Origin: Pseudomonadota bacterium
Lineage (GTDB): Bacteria; Desulfobacterota; BSN033; G020346125
NCBI GenBank assembly: GCA_030673585.1
Contig: DAOVIU010000009.1
Span: 1 to 10,703, forward strand
DNA: 10,703 nt
Direction of reading: 5' to 3'
Position numbers and translations under genes: made by a program. The notes under the pieces are model-generated. The model was not told the origin of the DNA and ran no database searches. It saw only the letters and a program-made list of their open reading frames with translations. This document shows, piece after piece, positions 1 through 7,093 of the stretch (the stretch's first letter is position 1; each line of letters starts with the position of its first letter).

Positions 1-488
1 ATGACGTAGTAGTAGGGAAGGCGGTCTTCAAACGCAAATATCCAGAAGGAATTTCCCAGTGGAATCAAAATCCCGAGCGCCGCCTTAACAAATTTCCAAT
101 TCACCGCTATTACTCCGAGCATCTCGGCGACTGCTAACATGGATAGGGCAAAATAGGGCCCTTTGAGTCCATACTGAAAGACGAGGTACCCAATAAAAAG
201 GCCGAGGAGCATCGCCAATATTCCGCCCAAGAACATTCCGAACCAGGGGGTTATTCCAAAATCCACGAAGAGCAGGCTCGATGTGTAAGTCCCGATTCCA
301 AAAAAGGCGGCGTGTCCAAAGGAAAACTGGCCCGCATACCCTCCCAGAATGTTCCAGCATGACCCCAGATAGGCCCAGAACAAGATCACGATCAAAATAT
401 GCTGGTAGTAAGTGTCCAAAAATCGAGGGACAATAATGGCCAAAACAAGAGCCGGGATATAAAATTTTATGGATCCGAGTAACTTCAT
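1..488 (-). CDS. livM: LivM-type branched-chain amino acid ABC transporter permease, 3' end cut by window edge
   Basis: Inner-membrane permease that pairs with LivH to form the channel of a branched-chain-amino-acid-class importer. The first 162 codons are visible and run off the left edge without a stop. The protein starts MKLLGSIKFYIPAL and is almost wholly hydrophobic, with several membrane segments. It carries the LivM signature GGYAGQFSFGHAAFFGIG at about residues 49-66, followed by a GLKGPYFALSMLA stretch, which is typical of the family. The start is the ATG at 488-486, preceded by an AGAGAAGG-like ribosome site and only 22 nt downstream of the livH stop, so the two are cotranscribed. 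Full-length relatives are about 300-350 residues, so roughly half is missing here. The family assignment is firm. The transported substrate is not determined by the permease, and the neighbours suggest something other than leucine, isoleucine or valine. Confidence 0.93.
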   Translation of the reverse strand, partial: MKLLGSIKFYIPALVLAIIVPRFLDTYYQHILIVILFWAYLGSCWNILGGYAGQFSFGHAAFFGIGTYTSSLLFVDFGITPWFGMFLGGILAMLLGLFIGYLVFQYGLKGPYFALSMLAVAEMLGVIAVNWKFVKAALGILIPLGNSFWIFAFEDRLPYYYV

Positions 489-510
489 GCCTTCTCTCTG
501 GATTCAAGCA

Positions 511-1380
511 TCAAGCTCTCCTGCCGAAAAGCCCGGTTGGCTTGAACAGTAGGACTAAGAAAAAAATCATATAGATAACCAACAACTTAAAGGATCCCGG
601 CAGAAGAATCGCGCCCAGGGCCTCGCATACTCCAAGGATGATTCCCCCCACGAGAGCCCCAATGAAATTTCCCAGCCCGCCAAGGACCACCACGACAAAG
701 GCCGTGATCACGAAACGGTCTCCTACCGTCGGTTCCACGTGAAAGAAGGGAACGATGATAGAACCGGCGATCCCCGCACAGGCGGCTCCAATTCCGAAGG
801 TAATGTAGTTGATCCTCTTCACGTTGATTCCCATGAGCATGGCCCCAACTTTCTCATCCGATATGGCCCTGATTGCCTTGCCGACATCCGTCTTTTTCAA
901 GAAGAGGTAAAGCAAAAATGCAACAACGAAGGCAAACAGAAAAGCCATCAACCTGGGGAAGACGAAAATGATATCCTGTATCATAAAGGTCGTCGCCGCA
1001 TAGGAGACTTTGGTCACACGGAAATTGGGGCTCCAAATCAAGAGGGCCATGTTGTCCAGGAAGAGGTAGAGGCCCAAGGTTACCAATAAGGGGTTATGAT
1101 GCGCGGTGTCGATGATGGGTTCGATCAAAAATATTTGCGTCAAGACGCCTATGATGAAAAGAATGATGAAGCTGATGAAAATCGACAGATAGGGATCAAT
1201 GCCGAAGAGCACGAATACCCAGTACGAAACATACATGCCCAACATCATCAGGGAACCCTGGGCGAAGTTGATGATTTTCATAACGCCGAAAATAAGCGTG
1301 AGGCCCAGGGCTATCAGGCCGTAAACCCCACCCATCAGTAACCCACTAACGGTCGCTTGGAGGATGGTGCCAATTTCCAT
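511..1380 (-). CDS. livH: LivH-type branched-chain amino acid ABC transporter permease
   Basis: The 289-aa inner-membrane permease has a normal length for LivH. The N-terminus contains the family pattern GLLMGGVYGLIALGLTLIFG (about residues 13-32), then MKIINFAQGSLMMLGMY. A cytoplasmic loop that contacts the ATPase lies near residues 168-200 (KAIRAISDEKVGAMLMGINV), and the end reads FKPTGLFGRRA as in many LivH proteins. About eight membrane segments are apparent. The ATG at 1380-1378 has a GGGGAG ribosome site 7 nt upstream. The gene follows the methyltransferase-like gene by 154 nt and precedes livM by 22 nt. Together with LivM and the binding protein at 2801-4066 it would form the importer. 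The ATP-binding subunits are not in the window. Family is firm; substrate is inferred only from context. Confidence 0.95.
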   Translation of the reverse strand: MEIGTILQATVSGLLMGGVYGLIALGLTLIFGVMKIINFAQGSLMMLGMYVSYWVFVLFGIDPYLSIFISFIILFIIGVLTQIFLIEPIIDTAHHNPLLVTLGLYLFLDNMALLIWSPNFRVTKVSYAATTFMIQDIIFVFPRLMAFLFAFVVAFLLYLFLKKTDVGKAIRAISDEKVGAMLMGINVKRINYITFGIGAACAGIAGSIIVPFFHVEPTVGDRFVITAFVVVVLGGLGNFIGALVGGIILGVCEALGAILLPGSFKLLVIYMIFFLVLLFKPTGLFGRRA

Positions 1381-1472
1381 TTCGTTGCTCCCCGTGGAAC
1401 CCTAGGATAGAGGTTTATTCCCTTCTAGCCCCTATCTTCTCATTTTGGAATCGGTCTCTTCCGGGAATATTG

Positions 1473-1499
1473 GGGTGTGAACGATACCGAATCACACCC
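1473..1499. repeat. 8-bp inverted repeat in the URO-D/livH gap
   Basis: GGGTGTGA at 1473-1480 and TCACACCC at 1492-1499 are perfect complements separated by 11 nt. The repeat lies 35 nt after the stop of the URO-D-like gene and about 90 nt before livH. No T-run follows on either strand, so it does not look like an intrinsic terminator. It may be an RNA stem-loop between operon segments or a regulator site. The function is unknown. Confidence 0.4.
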
Positions 1500-1534
1500 A
1501 CGACTCTTGATTACCCTTATTGCAGGATATGATG

Positions 1535-2602
1535 CTAATCGTACCACCCGAAATCGTTCACCGCCTTCGTCATGGCGTACACATTGCCCGGAGGCGATGT
1601 CGGTCCCAACGCACAGCCCGGTCCCAGGACAAAACCTCCGGGGGCTTCTTTCCCCTTTTCAATAGCTATCCTGCTGAGCTCATAAACCTGATGGGGAGTC
1701 CCAGTTTGAATAACCTCCGGGTCAATATTTCCGTAGATGATGTCCTTTGGGAAGAATTTCGAGGCCTGCTCAAGATCGGCCTCGGGCCCAAAGCTGAGAA
1801 AGCTGGGGTGCTCCCACGGTGAGAGATCCGCCAGGGAAGGTAAGTTCAGGTTATGCTCGCCGCAAATATGGAATCCAAAGCGTTTGATCCCCATGGCTTT
1901 CATACGCTTGTGGTACTCGGCATGGTAAGGCAGGGCGAACTTCTCGAACTGTTCCGGTGAAATCACGTCATTGGCCTCGCTTGGCGCGCTCATGTAGACG
2001 AAGACCTTCTCCGCCGAAAACGTGTCCACCCAGTACCCCAGCACGTTGAAAATGTGGTCTATGGCTATCCTCGTGAGCCTTTCGCACAATTCGGGCTTTT
2101 CCGCCATCCATGCGCAGAACTGATTCAGGCCACAGATGTTTGCCGCCATGGTGAAAGGGCTCCGGGAAAAGAACCAGACGGGTAGACCTTCCGACTCTTG
2201 GAGCTTGGAGAACTTCATCACCTCGGGACCCCTCCCTGTCTTCTTCGGATCAGGCACCTCCAGATCTAAAACATCTTCCTCCGTTTTCACCGGGTACGAT
2301 TCCACTACCATCGCCCCCTCTTCGCCCTCGGGCAATCGAACCTCTCCCCCGAAATCCAGCGCCCCTAAAACCGTTTGTCCAAAGGTATGGGGTATCAGGT
2401 CCCACCCATATTGCTCCGCAGTCCATAGCATCGCATGGTGACTCTTCTCCGGATCACCATACGCTGTGGTAACGGTATAACCAACGTTCTTGCTGCTAAA
2501 TGCCGTGGCACTGGCACCGATGGGAACCCTATCCGGTTGCCTGCCCTCGAACAGCGCATCGGTCCGCTCTCGGATGCTCATCCGGTCCTGTCTCAACTGC
2601 AC
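1535..2602 (-). CDS. Uroporphyrinogen decarboxylase-like (URO-D/MtaA-CmuA superfamily) protein, probable methyltransferase
   Basis: The 355-aa protein is a TIM-barrel member of the URO-D superfamily. That superfamily contains heme-pathway decarboxylases and also zinc-dependent methyl transferases that move methyl groups to or from corrinoid proteins. The N-terminus has the family pattern FEGRQPDRVPIG (about 18-29). A likely zinc site is formed by His245 and Cys247 (FHICG) with Cys330 (GPGCALGP), followed by PPGNVYAMTKAV at the C-terminus; His-x-Cys plus a late Cys is the methyltransferase pattern and not that of HemE. The first codon is GTG at 2602-2600, chosen because AGGAGG lies 9 nt upstream, while the internal ATG at codon 8 has no ribosome site. 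The gene sits between the binding protein and livH in a transport and catabolic operon, so a role in demethylating the imported compound is plausible. No corrinoid protein gene is visible. Superfamily is firm; the reaction is inferred. Confidence 0.88.
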   Translation of the reverse strand: MQLRQDRMSIRERTDALFEGRQPDRVPIGASATAFSSKNVGYTVTTAYGDPEKSHHAMLWTAEQYGWDLIPHTFGQTVLGALDFGGEVRLPEGEEGAMVVESYPVKTEEDVLDLEVPDPKKTGRGPEVMKFSKLQESEGLPVWFFSRSPFTMAANICGLNQFCAWMAEKPELCERLTRIAIDHIFNVLGYWVDTFSAEKVFVYMSAPSEANDVISPEQFEKFALPYHAEYHKRMKAMGIKRFGFHICGEHNLNLPSLADLSPWEHPSFLSFGPEADLEQASKFFPKDIIYGNIDPEVIQTGTPHQVYELSRIAIEKGKEAPGGFVLGPGCALGPTSPPGNVYAMTKAVNDFGWYD

Positions 2603-2611
2603 GATCGTGTT

Positions 2612-2617
2612 CCTCCT
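2612..2617 (-). promoter_or_regulatory. Shine-Dalgarno site that fixes the GTG start of the URO-D-like gene
   Basis: AGGAGG on the minus strand, 9 nt before GTG at 2602. The alternative ATG seven codons later lacks any comparable site, so this decides the start. Confidence 0.65.
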
Positions 2618-2757
2618 CTCCCTTCTGTTCGTACCTTTCGCCTATCGCACCCCCTCATCCGGTATCTTCAAAGGGCTTGCTCGCCTCCTGAAACGCAGTT
2701 AGAACATCGAGTGTACGCCAATCTGTGATGCCTACCGTGGAGCGCAAATAGAAGGAG

Positions 2758-2789
2758 CTGCCTTGGAGTAGCTAGCTACCCCAAGGCAG
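2758..2789 (-). terminator. Strong stem-loop directly after the binding-protein gene (terminator or mRNA stabiliser)
   Basis: CTGCCTTGG (2758-2766) pairs with CCAAGGCAG (2781-2789), and inside it GTAGC pairs with GCTAC. On the minus-strand RNA the single internal non-pair becomes a G-U wobble, giving a nearly continuous stem of about 14 bp with a 4-nt loop. In plus-strand RNA the same spot is a C-A mismatch, which favours function on the minus transcript. It begins 11 nt after the stop of the binding-protein gene. The following bases (CTCCTTCTATTT) are only moderately T-rich. Partial termination or protection of the 3' end of the binding-protein message, raising its level over the permeases, would both fit. 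Confidence 0.5.
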
Positions 2790-2800
2790 TCCAAACCCTT

Positions 2801-4066
2801 CTAGCCTCGGTCTTCCCACCTGGGCACCGGAAAGATCGGTTTCTCCTGGGCATATTTCGTGGGATACACCGAATAAATCTCTCCCTTCTTGACCTGGGTG
2901 TAAAGGATACCCGCATTCGTGTTCTGCCCCGTCTTGTCGAAAATGATCGATTTCTCCTGGGGGAGAATATGGTCAGCAAGATTGGTCTCGGCGATGGCAT
3001 CCCGGACAGCCTTTCTATCGGTAGTGCCCGCTCGCTCCAGGGCGTCCTTCAGAACATAAACGGGCATGTAACCGTAAGTCCCTTCCTCGTTCATTTTGTT
3101 GCCGGTCCGCTTTAAGAATCTCTTCGCCAGATCAATGGTCCTCGGGTTGACCGGGTCCGGCCAATTAATCCCGGTCATCATGTACTCGGCCGCATCTCCC
3201 GCCTCCCTGGGAAAAATCGGGTTACTCAGGCCCCCACTGATTAATCCAATCACACCCTTAGCATTACATTTTAGCTCCTTCATCGTTCGGGCCATGAGGA
3301 TAGCATCGGGAAGATAGCCGGTCGGCGCAATCACGTCCGCCTTGGCAGCCTTCAGTTTTGTGACCTCAGGCGAGAGGTCTTTGGTCTTCCAGTTGTACGA
3401 GATATCAGCAACGACCTCCAAACCCGCAGCGGGGGCACGTTTCTTCCCGTTACTGCTCATGGTAACCCCGAACAGTGTATCCTCGTGAAATAGGGCGATG
3501 GTCTTCACCTCGGTGCCCATCTCCCTGGCAAATTTCGGGATCATATCGATGATCTCCCGCACGGAGATGACGGAATCGCACGAGACACGGAACGTGTACT
3601 TGAATCCCCGCTGCAAAATCTTCTCCGAGATCGCCAGGGTGATGAGAAAGGGAGTCTTGTACTTTTCATGGATTTGCGTGACGGCAAAGGTGACCGAACT
3701 CTGATAACACCCGAAGGTGGCGAGCACCCCCTCCTTTATCAGCCTTTCGGCCTCTGCGACACCTATTTGTGGTTTCCCTTCGCTGTCGGCGTGGATTAGT
3801 TTGAGCTTAGCTCCCCCCAGAGACTTGATCCCACCTGCCCTATTGATCTCCTCAGCGGCCAGCACCACTCCCGTCTTGAGCGCGTTGCCCGCTTGAGCCA
3901 ATCCCCCGCTGAGAGGGTGGATTGTCCCGATTAAGACCTCTTTTGGCTTTGCCCGGACCACGTACGGAAATCCATCGACCAACGTCGCGGCACCTGCCGC
4001 GCCGGCGACCTTCAAGAAGGTCCTCCGGTCAACCGCTTTCCTTTCCTTCTTGTTTATCTTTTCCAT
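2801..4066 (-). CDS. Tat-exported branched-chain-amino-acid-type ABC transporter substrate-binding protein
   Basis: The 421-aa protein is a type I periplasmic binding protein of the LivK class. The N-terminus has a twin-arginine signal: DRRTFLKV at about residues 13-20, then an alanine-rich hydrophobic stretch (AGAAGAATLV) and a likely cleavage area near VVRAK (36-40). The mature protein starts KEVLIGTIHPLSGGLAQAGN, the usual ligand-site region, followed by AAEEINRAGGI and a second-lobe hinge near GCYQSSVTFAVTQIHEKY. The ATG at 4066-4064 has an AGGGGGAA ribosome site close upstream. It lies 63 nt downstream of the oxidoreductase gene and is followed by a strong stem-loop. It would bind the substrate outside the membrane and deliver it to LivH/LivM. 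Export by Tat implies folding before transport. Family is firm. Ligand is unknown, but the neighbouring lactamase and oxidoreductase point to a cyclic amide or methylated amino acid. Confidence 0.93.
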   Translation of the reverse strand: MEKINKKERKAVDRRTFLKVAGAAGAATLVDGFPYVVRAKPKEVLIGTIHPLSGGLAQAGNALKTGVVLAAEEINRAGGIKSLGGAKLKLIHADSEGKPQIGVAEAERLIKEGVLATFGCYQSSVTFAVTQIHEKYKTPFLITLAISEKILQRGFKYTFRVSCDSVISVREIIDMIPKFAREMGTEVKTIALFHEDTLFGVTMSSNGKKRAPAAGLEVVADISYNWKTKDLSPEVTKLKAAKADVIAPTGYLPDAILMARTMKELKCNAKGVIGLISGGLSNPIFPREAGDAAEYMMTGINWPDPVNPRTIDLAKRFLKRTGNKMNEEGTYGYMPVYVLKDALERAGTTDRKAVRDAIAETNLADHILPQEKSIIFDKTGQNTNAGILYTQVKKGEIYSVYPTKYAQEKPIFPVPRWEDRG

Positions 4067-4111
4067 TTTTATTCCCCCTTTACTTGAAATGAGATTTTAA
4101 TGGTAAAATAG

Positions 4112-4124
4112 TCACCTCCTTTCT
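4112..4124 (-). promoter_or_regulatory. Orphan extended Shine-Dalgarno sequence upstream of the binding-protein gene, with possible 11-codon leader
   Basis: The minus strand reads AGAAAGGAGGTGA, a 13-nt match to the reverse complement of the usual 16S rRNA 3' tail, just after the oxidoreductase stop. No ATG follows at a usable distance; the binding-protein ATG is 45 nt further on and has its own AGGGGG site. An overlapping GTG at 4115-4113, preceded by AGGAG with 7-nt spacing, opens an 11-codon frame (MTILPLKSHFK) that stops at 4080, directly before the AGGGGG of the binding-protein gene. This could be a coupled leader peptide or a ribosome standby site. No direct proof of translation. Confidence 0.35.
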
Positions 4125-4129
4125 CCTGC

Positions 4130-6106
4130 TTAGATCTGCCTGGCAACATGGGCGGCTTCATGAATGGCATCGAAAATTCTCCGTGGACTGGCGCAGTCAC
4201 CAATGGCGTAGAAGTTCATCCCCTTTTTATCCAGTAACTGTGCAAGTTCACGGTCAGCTTTCGCCCCCATTGCCAGCACGATGAACTCACCTTTGATACG
4301 GTGCCTCTTCCCTTCTCGATCCATGGCGATGATGCCATCATCCATTATCTCTTCCACCTTCATGTTGGAAATGGCCTCCACCCTTTTATCCTTGAGCCTC
4401 TGGATGAGAAACTCCCGCTCGGTGGGATCCACGTCGGATGCGATTTCATCCAGCATCTCAACGATAACGATTTTTTTCCGTCCCTTGCTCTCCTCCCATA
4501 TGAATTCCGCGGTCTCGCAGCCCACCATGCCGCCCCCCGCCACGATCATTTTCTCCTTCCCCTTGAGGACTCCAATGCCGTCCCGCAAAACATGGTGCGC
4601 CATCACAACATGCCCCGCGTCAATGCCGGGAATGGACGGAATTAATGGCGTCGATCCCGTGGCCACGATGAGCTCATCCGCTTTCAGGGAATTTATCGTC
4701 TCCGCCTTGACTTCTTTCTTGAGAATGACCTCGACATCCAACTTCTTGAGCTGGCCTGCTAGATACTGGGTGACGTTTTCGATCTCGTCCTTAAAAGGGG
4801 ACTTGGCCGACAGGAGGAGCTGTCCTCCGAGCCTGTCGCCCTTCTCGTAGAGGGAAACGGTATGTCCTCTCAAAGAGGCCACCCGCGCCGCTTCCATACC
4901 GGCTGGGCCCCCTCCCACCACGACAACCCTCTTGGGAACCGGGGCCTTTTCGATTCGATACTCCCTTTCCCTCCCGACCTCGGCATTGACGCTGCACTTC
5001 AGGGTCAGGGATTCGAACACCCGAGTGATACACCAATTGCAGGCAATACACTTGCGAATGTCTTCCAGCCGCCCTTCCTTCGCCTTGATGGGTAATTCCG
5101 GATCAGCAACCAGGGCCCTCCCCATGGAAACCAGGTCGGCCTTTCCATCTCGGATGATCTCATCGGCCAGTACCGGGTCGTTGATCCTTCCCGCCACAAT
5201 AACGGGAATACTGACCGCTTTCTTAATTCCCTCCCCGAGGTGGACGAAGCACCCTCTCGGTATGCACATCGGTTGAATTTGGAACATCTTCGGGTTGTTG
5301 TAAAAGATGCTCTCGTAGATGCTCCCGCTGACGTGGATCACGCTCGCTCCCTCATTTTCGAGCATCCGCGCAATGGCCGGGGTCTCATCGAGGGTCAATC
5401 CGCCCTCGATGTAATCATCCCCGTTGATGCGAAAGCTTACCGGGAAGTCCTTTCCCACCTTCTGGCGAATGGCCCTCAGGATCTCCAAGGGAAATCTCAT
5501 CCTTCCCTCGAGATCTCCACCGTATTGGTCGGTACGCTTGTTGGTATACGGCGCCATAAACTCGTTGACGAGGTACCCATGAGCCCCATGGACCTCCACG
5601 AGATCGAAGCCCGCCCTTTTCGCCCTCAAGGCACCCTCCGAGAACTTCTCAACCAGGTCCCCTATCTCCTCGACGCTTAATTCCCTCGGGGGCTTTGCCT
5701 TTAAGCTCCTGCCCACATAACGACACATGACAGGAGATGGAGCTACGGGACTAACCCCCTCTCCCACCCATTTGGCCTGCCTCCCGGTGTGACCCAGTTG
5801 AAGGCCGATCTTTACGCCGTAGGCCTTGACGGTCTCCGCGAGCGTATTGAGCCCCGCAATAACCGTATCCTTAAATATCCCTAGGTGCGCGGAGGGACCT
5901 ACCCCGACTGGGTCGATGCTGTTGGATTCCACGATGATCATCCCGGCCCCGCCCCTTGCCCTTTCGACACAGTAGTCAATCAGCCGATCCGTCACCCCCC
6001 AATCCACCCCCCCAAACCCCGTAACCATGGGGGGCATCACGATTCGGTTTTGAAGCTCAATGGGTCCTATGGTAATTGACCTAAAAAGGCTCTCGAGATT
6101 CTGCAT
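4130..6106 (-). CDS. NADH:flavin oxidoreductase / old yellow enzyme family protein with 4Fe-4S site and FAD/NAD(P) domains
   Basis: The 658-aa multidomain flavoprotein resembles 2,4-dienoyl-CoA reductase, enoate reductase, BaiCD/BaiH and trimethylamine dehydrogenase in layout. Residues 1-345 form an FMN TIM barrel (NRIVMPPM at 20-27, GLQLGHTGRQ at 101-110, VHGAHGYL at 172-179 with His173 and His176, NKRTDQYGG at 189-197). Cys353, Cys356, Cys359 and Cys371 are the likely 4Fe-4S ligands. Residues 390-658 carry FAD and NAD(P) binding (GGGPAGMEAA at 398-407, AGGGMVGCE at 523-531, AIGDCASPRRIFDAIHEA at the end). The start ATG has GAGGAG 7 nt upstream. It lies between pxpA and the transporter genes, so it probably carries out a redox step on the imported substrate, such as reducing a conjugated double bond or oxidative demethylation. 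The two options cannot be separated from sequence alone. The Cys spacing is C-x2-C-x2-C-x11-C. Confidence 0.92.
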   Translation of the reverse strand: MQNLESLFRSITIGPIELQNRIVMPPMVTGFGGVDWGVTDRLIDYCVERARGGAGMIIVESNSIDPVGVGPSAHLGIFKDTVIAGLNTLAETVKAYGVKIGLQLGHTGRQAKWVGEGVSPVAPSPVMCRYVGRSLKAKPPRELSVEEIGDLVEKFSEGALRAKRAGFDLVEVHGAHGYLVNEFMAPYTNKRTDQYGGDLEGRMRFPLEILRAIRQKVGKDFPVSFRINGDDYIEGGLTLDETPAIARMLENEGASVIHVSGSIYESIFYNNPKMFQIQPMCIPRGCFVHLGEGIKKAVSIPVIVAGRINDPVLADEIIRDGKADLVSMGRALVADPELPIKAKEGRLEDIRKCIACNWCITRVFESLTLKCSVNAEVGREREYRIEKAPVPKRVVVVGGGPAGMEAARVASLRGHTVSLYEKGDRLGGQLLLSAKSPFKDEIENVTQYLAGQLKKLDVEVILKKEVKAETINSLKADELIVATGSTPLIPSIPGIDAGHVVMAHHVLRDGIGVLKGKEKMIVAGGGMVGCETAEFIWEESKGRKKIVIVEMLDEIASDVDPTEREFLIQRLKDKRVEAISNMKVEEIMDDGIIAMDREGKRHRIKGEFIVLAMGAKADRELAQLLDKKGMNFYAIGDCASPRRIFDAIHEAAHVARQI

Positions 6107-6196
6107 CAGTACTCTCCTCTTCCCGGCTTTTTCCTCTGCGTACTCAAGACCAAGCCGCTAAAGAATAGCAAAACGAGATACCAAGCCCTCGCGTTC

Positions 6197-6967
6197 TCAC
6201 ACAAATTGACCGAATGGAACGATCTCCACCCCCATTTTTTCCAGCTCTGCCCTCACTGCCTTAACGACCTCTATCGCGTTCGGCGTATCCCCGTGGACCA
6301 AAAGGACATCCACGCGAAATTCCATGTCGCTCCCATCGCTCGCCGTAATCTTTCCCTCTTCAATAATTCTCCTCGCCCGCCGCACGGCCTCCTTCGGATC
6401 CATCTCCTTCTTCTCCCTCTGGATGATTCCGGTCTTGTCCGGGCGATAGTCTATGTCCACACCCACCTGGCTGGCAACCCTCAGACCCTTTTTCTTCGCT
6501 ATCTCATAGGTAGGCAAACCGGGCCTCGTACCAACCACGATCAGCTCCGGATCAATCTCAAGGATACCATCCATGAGAGCTTCCGCAACCTCCTCATTCC
6601 GTATCGCGTGGGCAGAAAATGAGCCGTGAGGACCCACGTGGTGAAGCTTCATCCCAGCCGCCTCGACGAACGCCTTCAACGCCCCAACCTGATAGACCAA
6701 GTAGTCCCTCATTTCCTCCGGTGAACAGTCCATTATCCTCCTGCCAAACCCCATCATGTCGGGGAATCCAGGATGGGCCCCCACCGCGACCCCATGTTCT
6801 TTTGCCAGCATCACGGCCTTCCTCATCACCCGGGGATCCCCCGCATGAAACCCGCAGGCGACATTAGCCGATGTTATATACTTCATCAACTCCTCGTCAA
6901 GCCCGTATTTATAGTTGCCGAAGCTCTCCCCGACATCGGCGTTGATATCTATCTTTTTATACTTCAT
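6197..6967 (-). CDS. pxpA: PxpA-like 5-oxoprolinase subunit A (LamB/YcsF family), divergent
   Basis: The 256-aa protein is of normal length for the LamB/YcsF family. In characterised bacteria PxpA works with PxpB and PxpC to hydrolyse 5-oxoproline (a lactam) to glutamate with ATP. Conserved blocks are visible: DINADVGESFG (7-17), NVACGFHAGDP (35-45), VGAHPGFPD then GFGRR (62-77), and VHGDTPNAIE (224-233). The usual KPHG block appears as HHVGPHGSF (109-117), with Gly112 where Lys is normal, and the segment after it differs from the typical GALYN. The ATG at 6967 has GGGAGGTGA upstream. It follows pxpC by 126 nt and precedes the flavin oxidoreductase by 90 nt. Membership of the family is firm. 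Because of the Lys loss, a different lactam or imide substrate is likely. Cytoplasmic. Confidence 0.92.
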   Translation of the reverse strand: MKYKKIDINADVGESFGNYKYGLDEELMKYITSANVACGFHAGDPRVMRKAVMLAKEHGVAVGAHPGFPDMMGFGRRIMDCSPEEMRDYLVYQVGALKAFVEAAGMKLHHVGPHGSFSAHAIRNEEVAEALMDGILEIDPELIVVGTRPGLPTYEIAKKKGLRVASQVGVDIDYRPDKTGIIQREKKEMDPKEAVRRARRIIEEGKITASDGSDMEFRVDVLLVHGDTPNAIEVVKAVRAELEKMGVEIVPFGQFV

Positions 6968-7093
6968 GGCTCACCTCCCATTCAGAAATTAGTAGCAAGA
7001 AATATATTACCTATATCTGGCCTTCCATCGGCACGGATTACCAGACCCCTCTGACCTCTCCCTCACCCAACAGGAACCCGAATTGCAATATTA

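Noticed and set aside
85..507. 140-aa minus-strand open frame with ATG-like start
   Set aside because: It is an out-of-frame shadow of livM; the correct livM frame starts at 488 and has clear family motifs through to the window edge.
1476..1496. TGTGA...TCACA resemblance to a CRP site
   Set aside because: The spacing between half-sites is 11 nt and not the 6 nt of CRP sites.
4281..4850. 189-aa plus-strand open frame
   Set aside because: It lies fully antisense to the oxidoreductase gene and its low-complexity Ser/Met/Pro content is typical of a shadow of a GC-balanced coding strand.
5240..5680. 146-aa plus-strand open frame
   Set aside because: Antisense to the conserved FMN barrel of the oxidoreductase, with no family resemblance.
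6124..6157. CGGCTT/AAGCCG 6-bp inverted repeat between pxpA and the oxidoreductase
   Set aside because: The 22-nt loop and missing T-run make a terminator unlikely.
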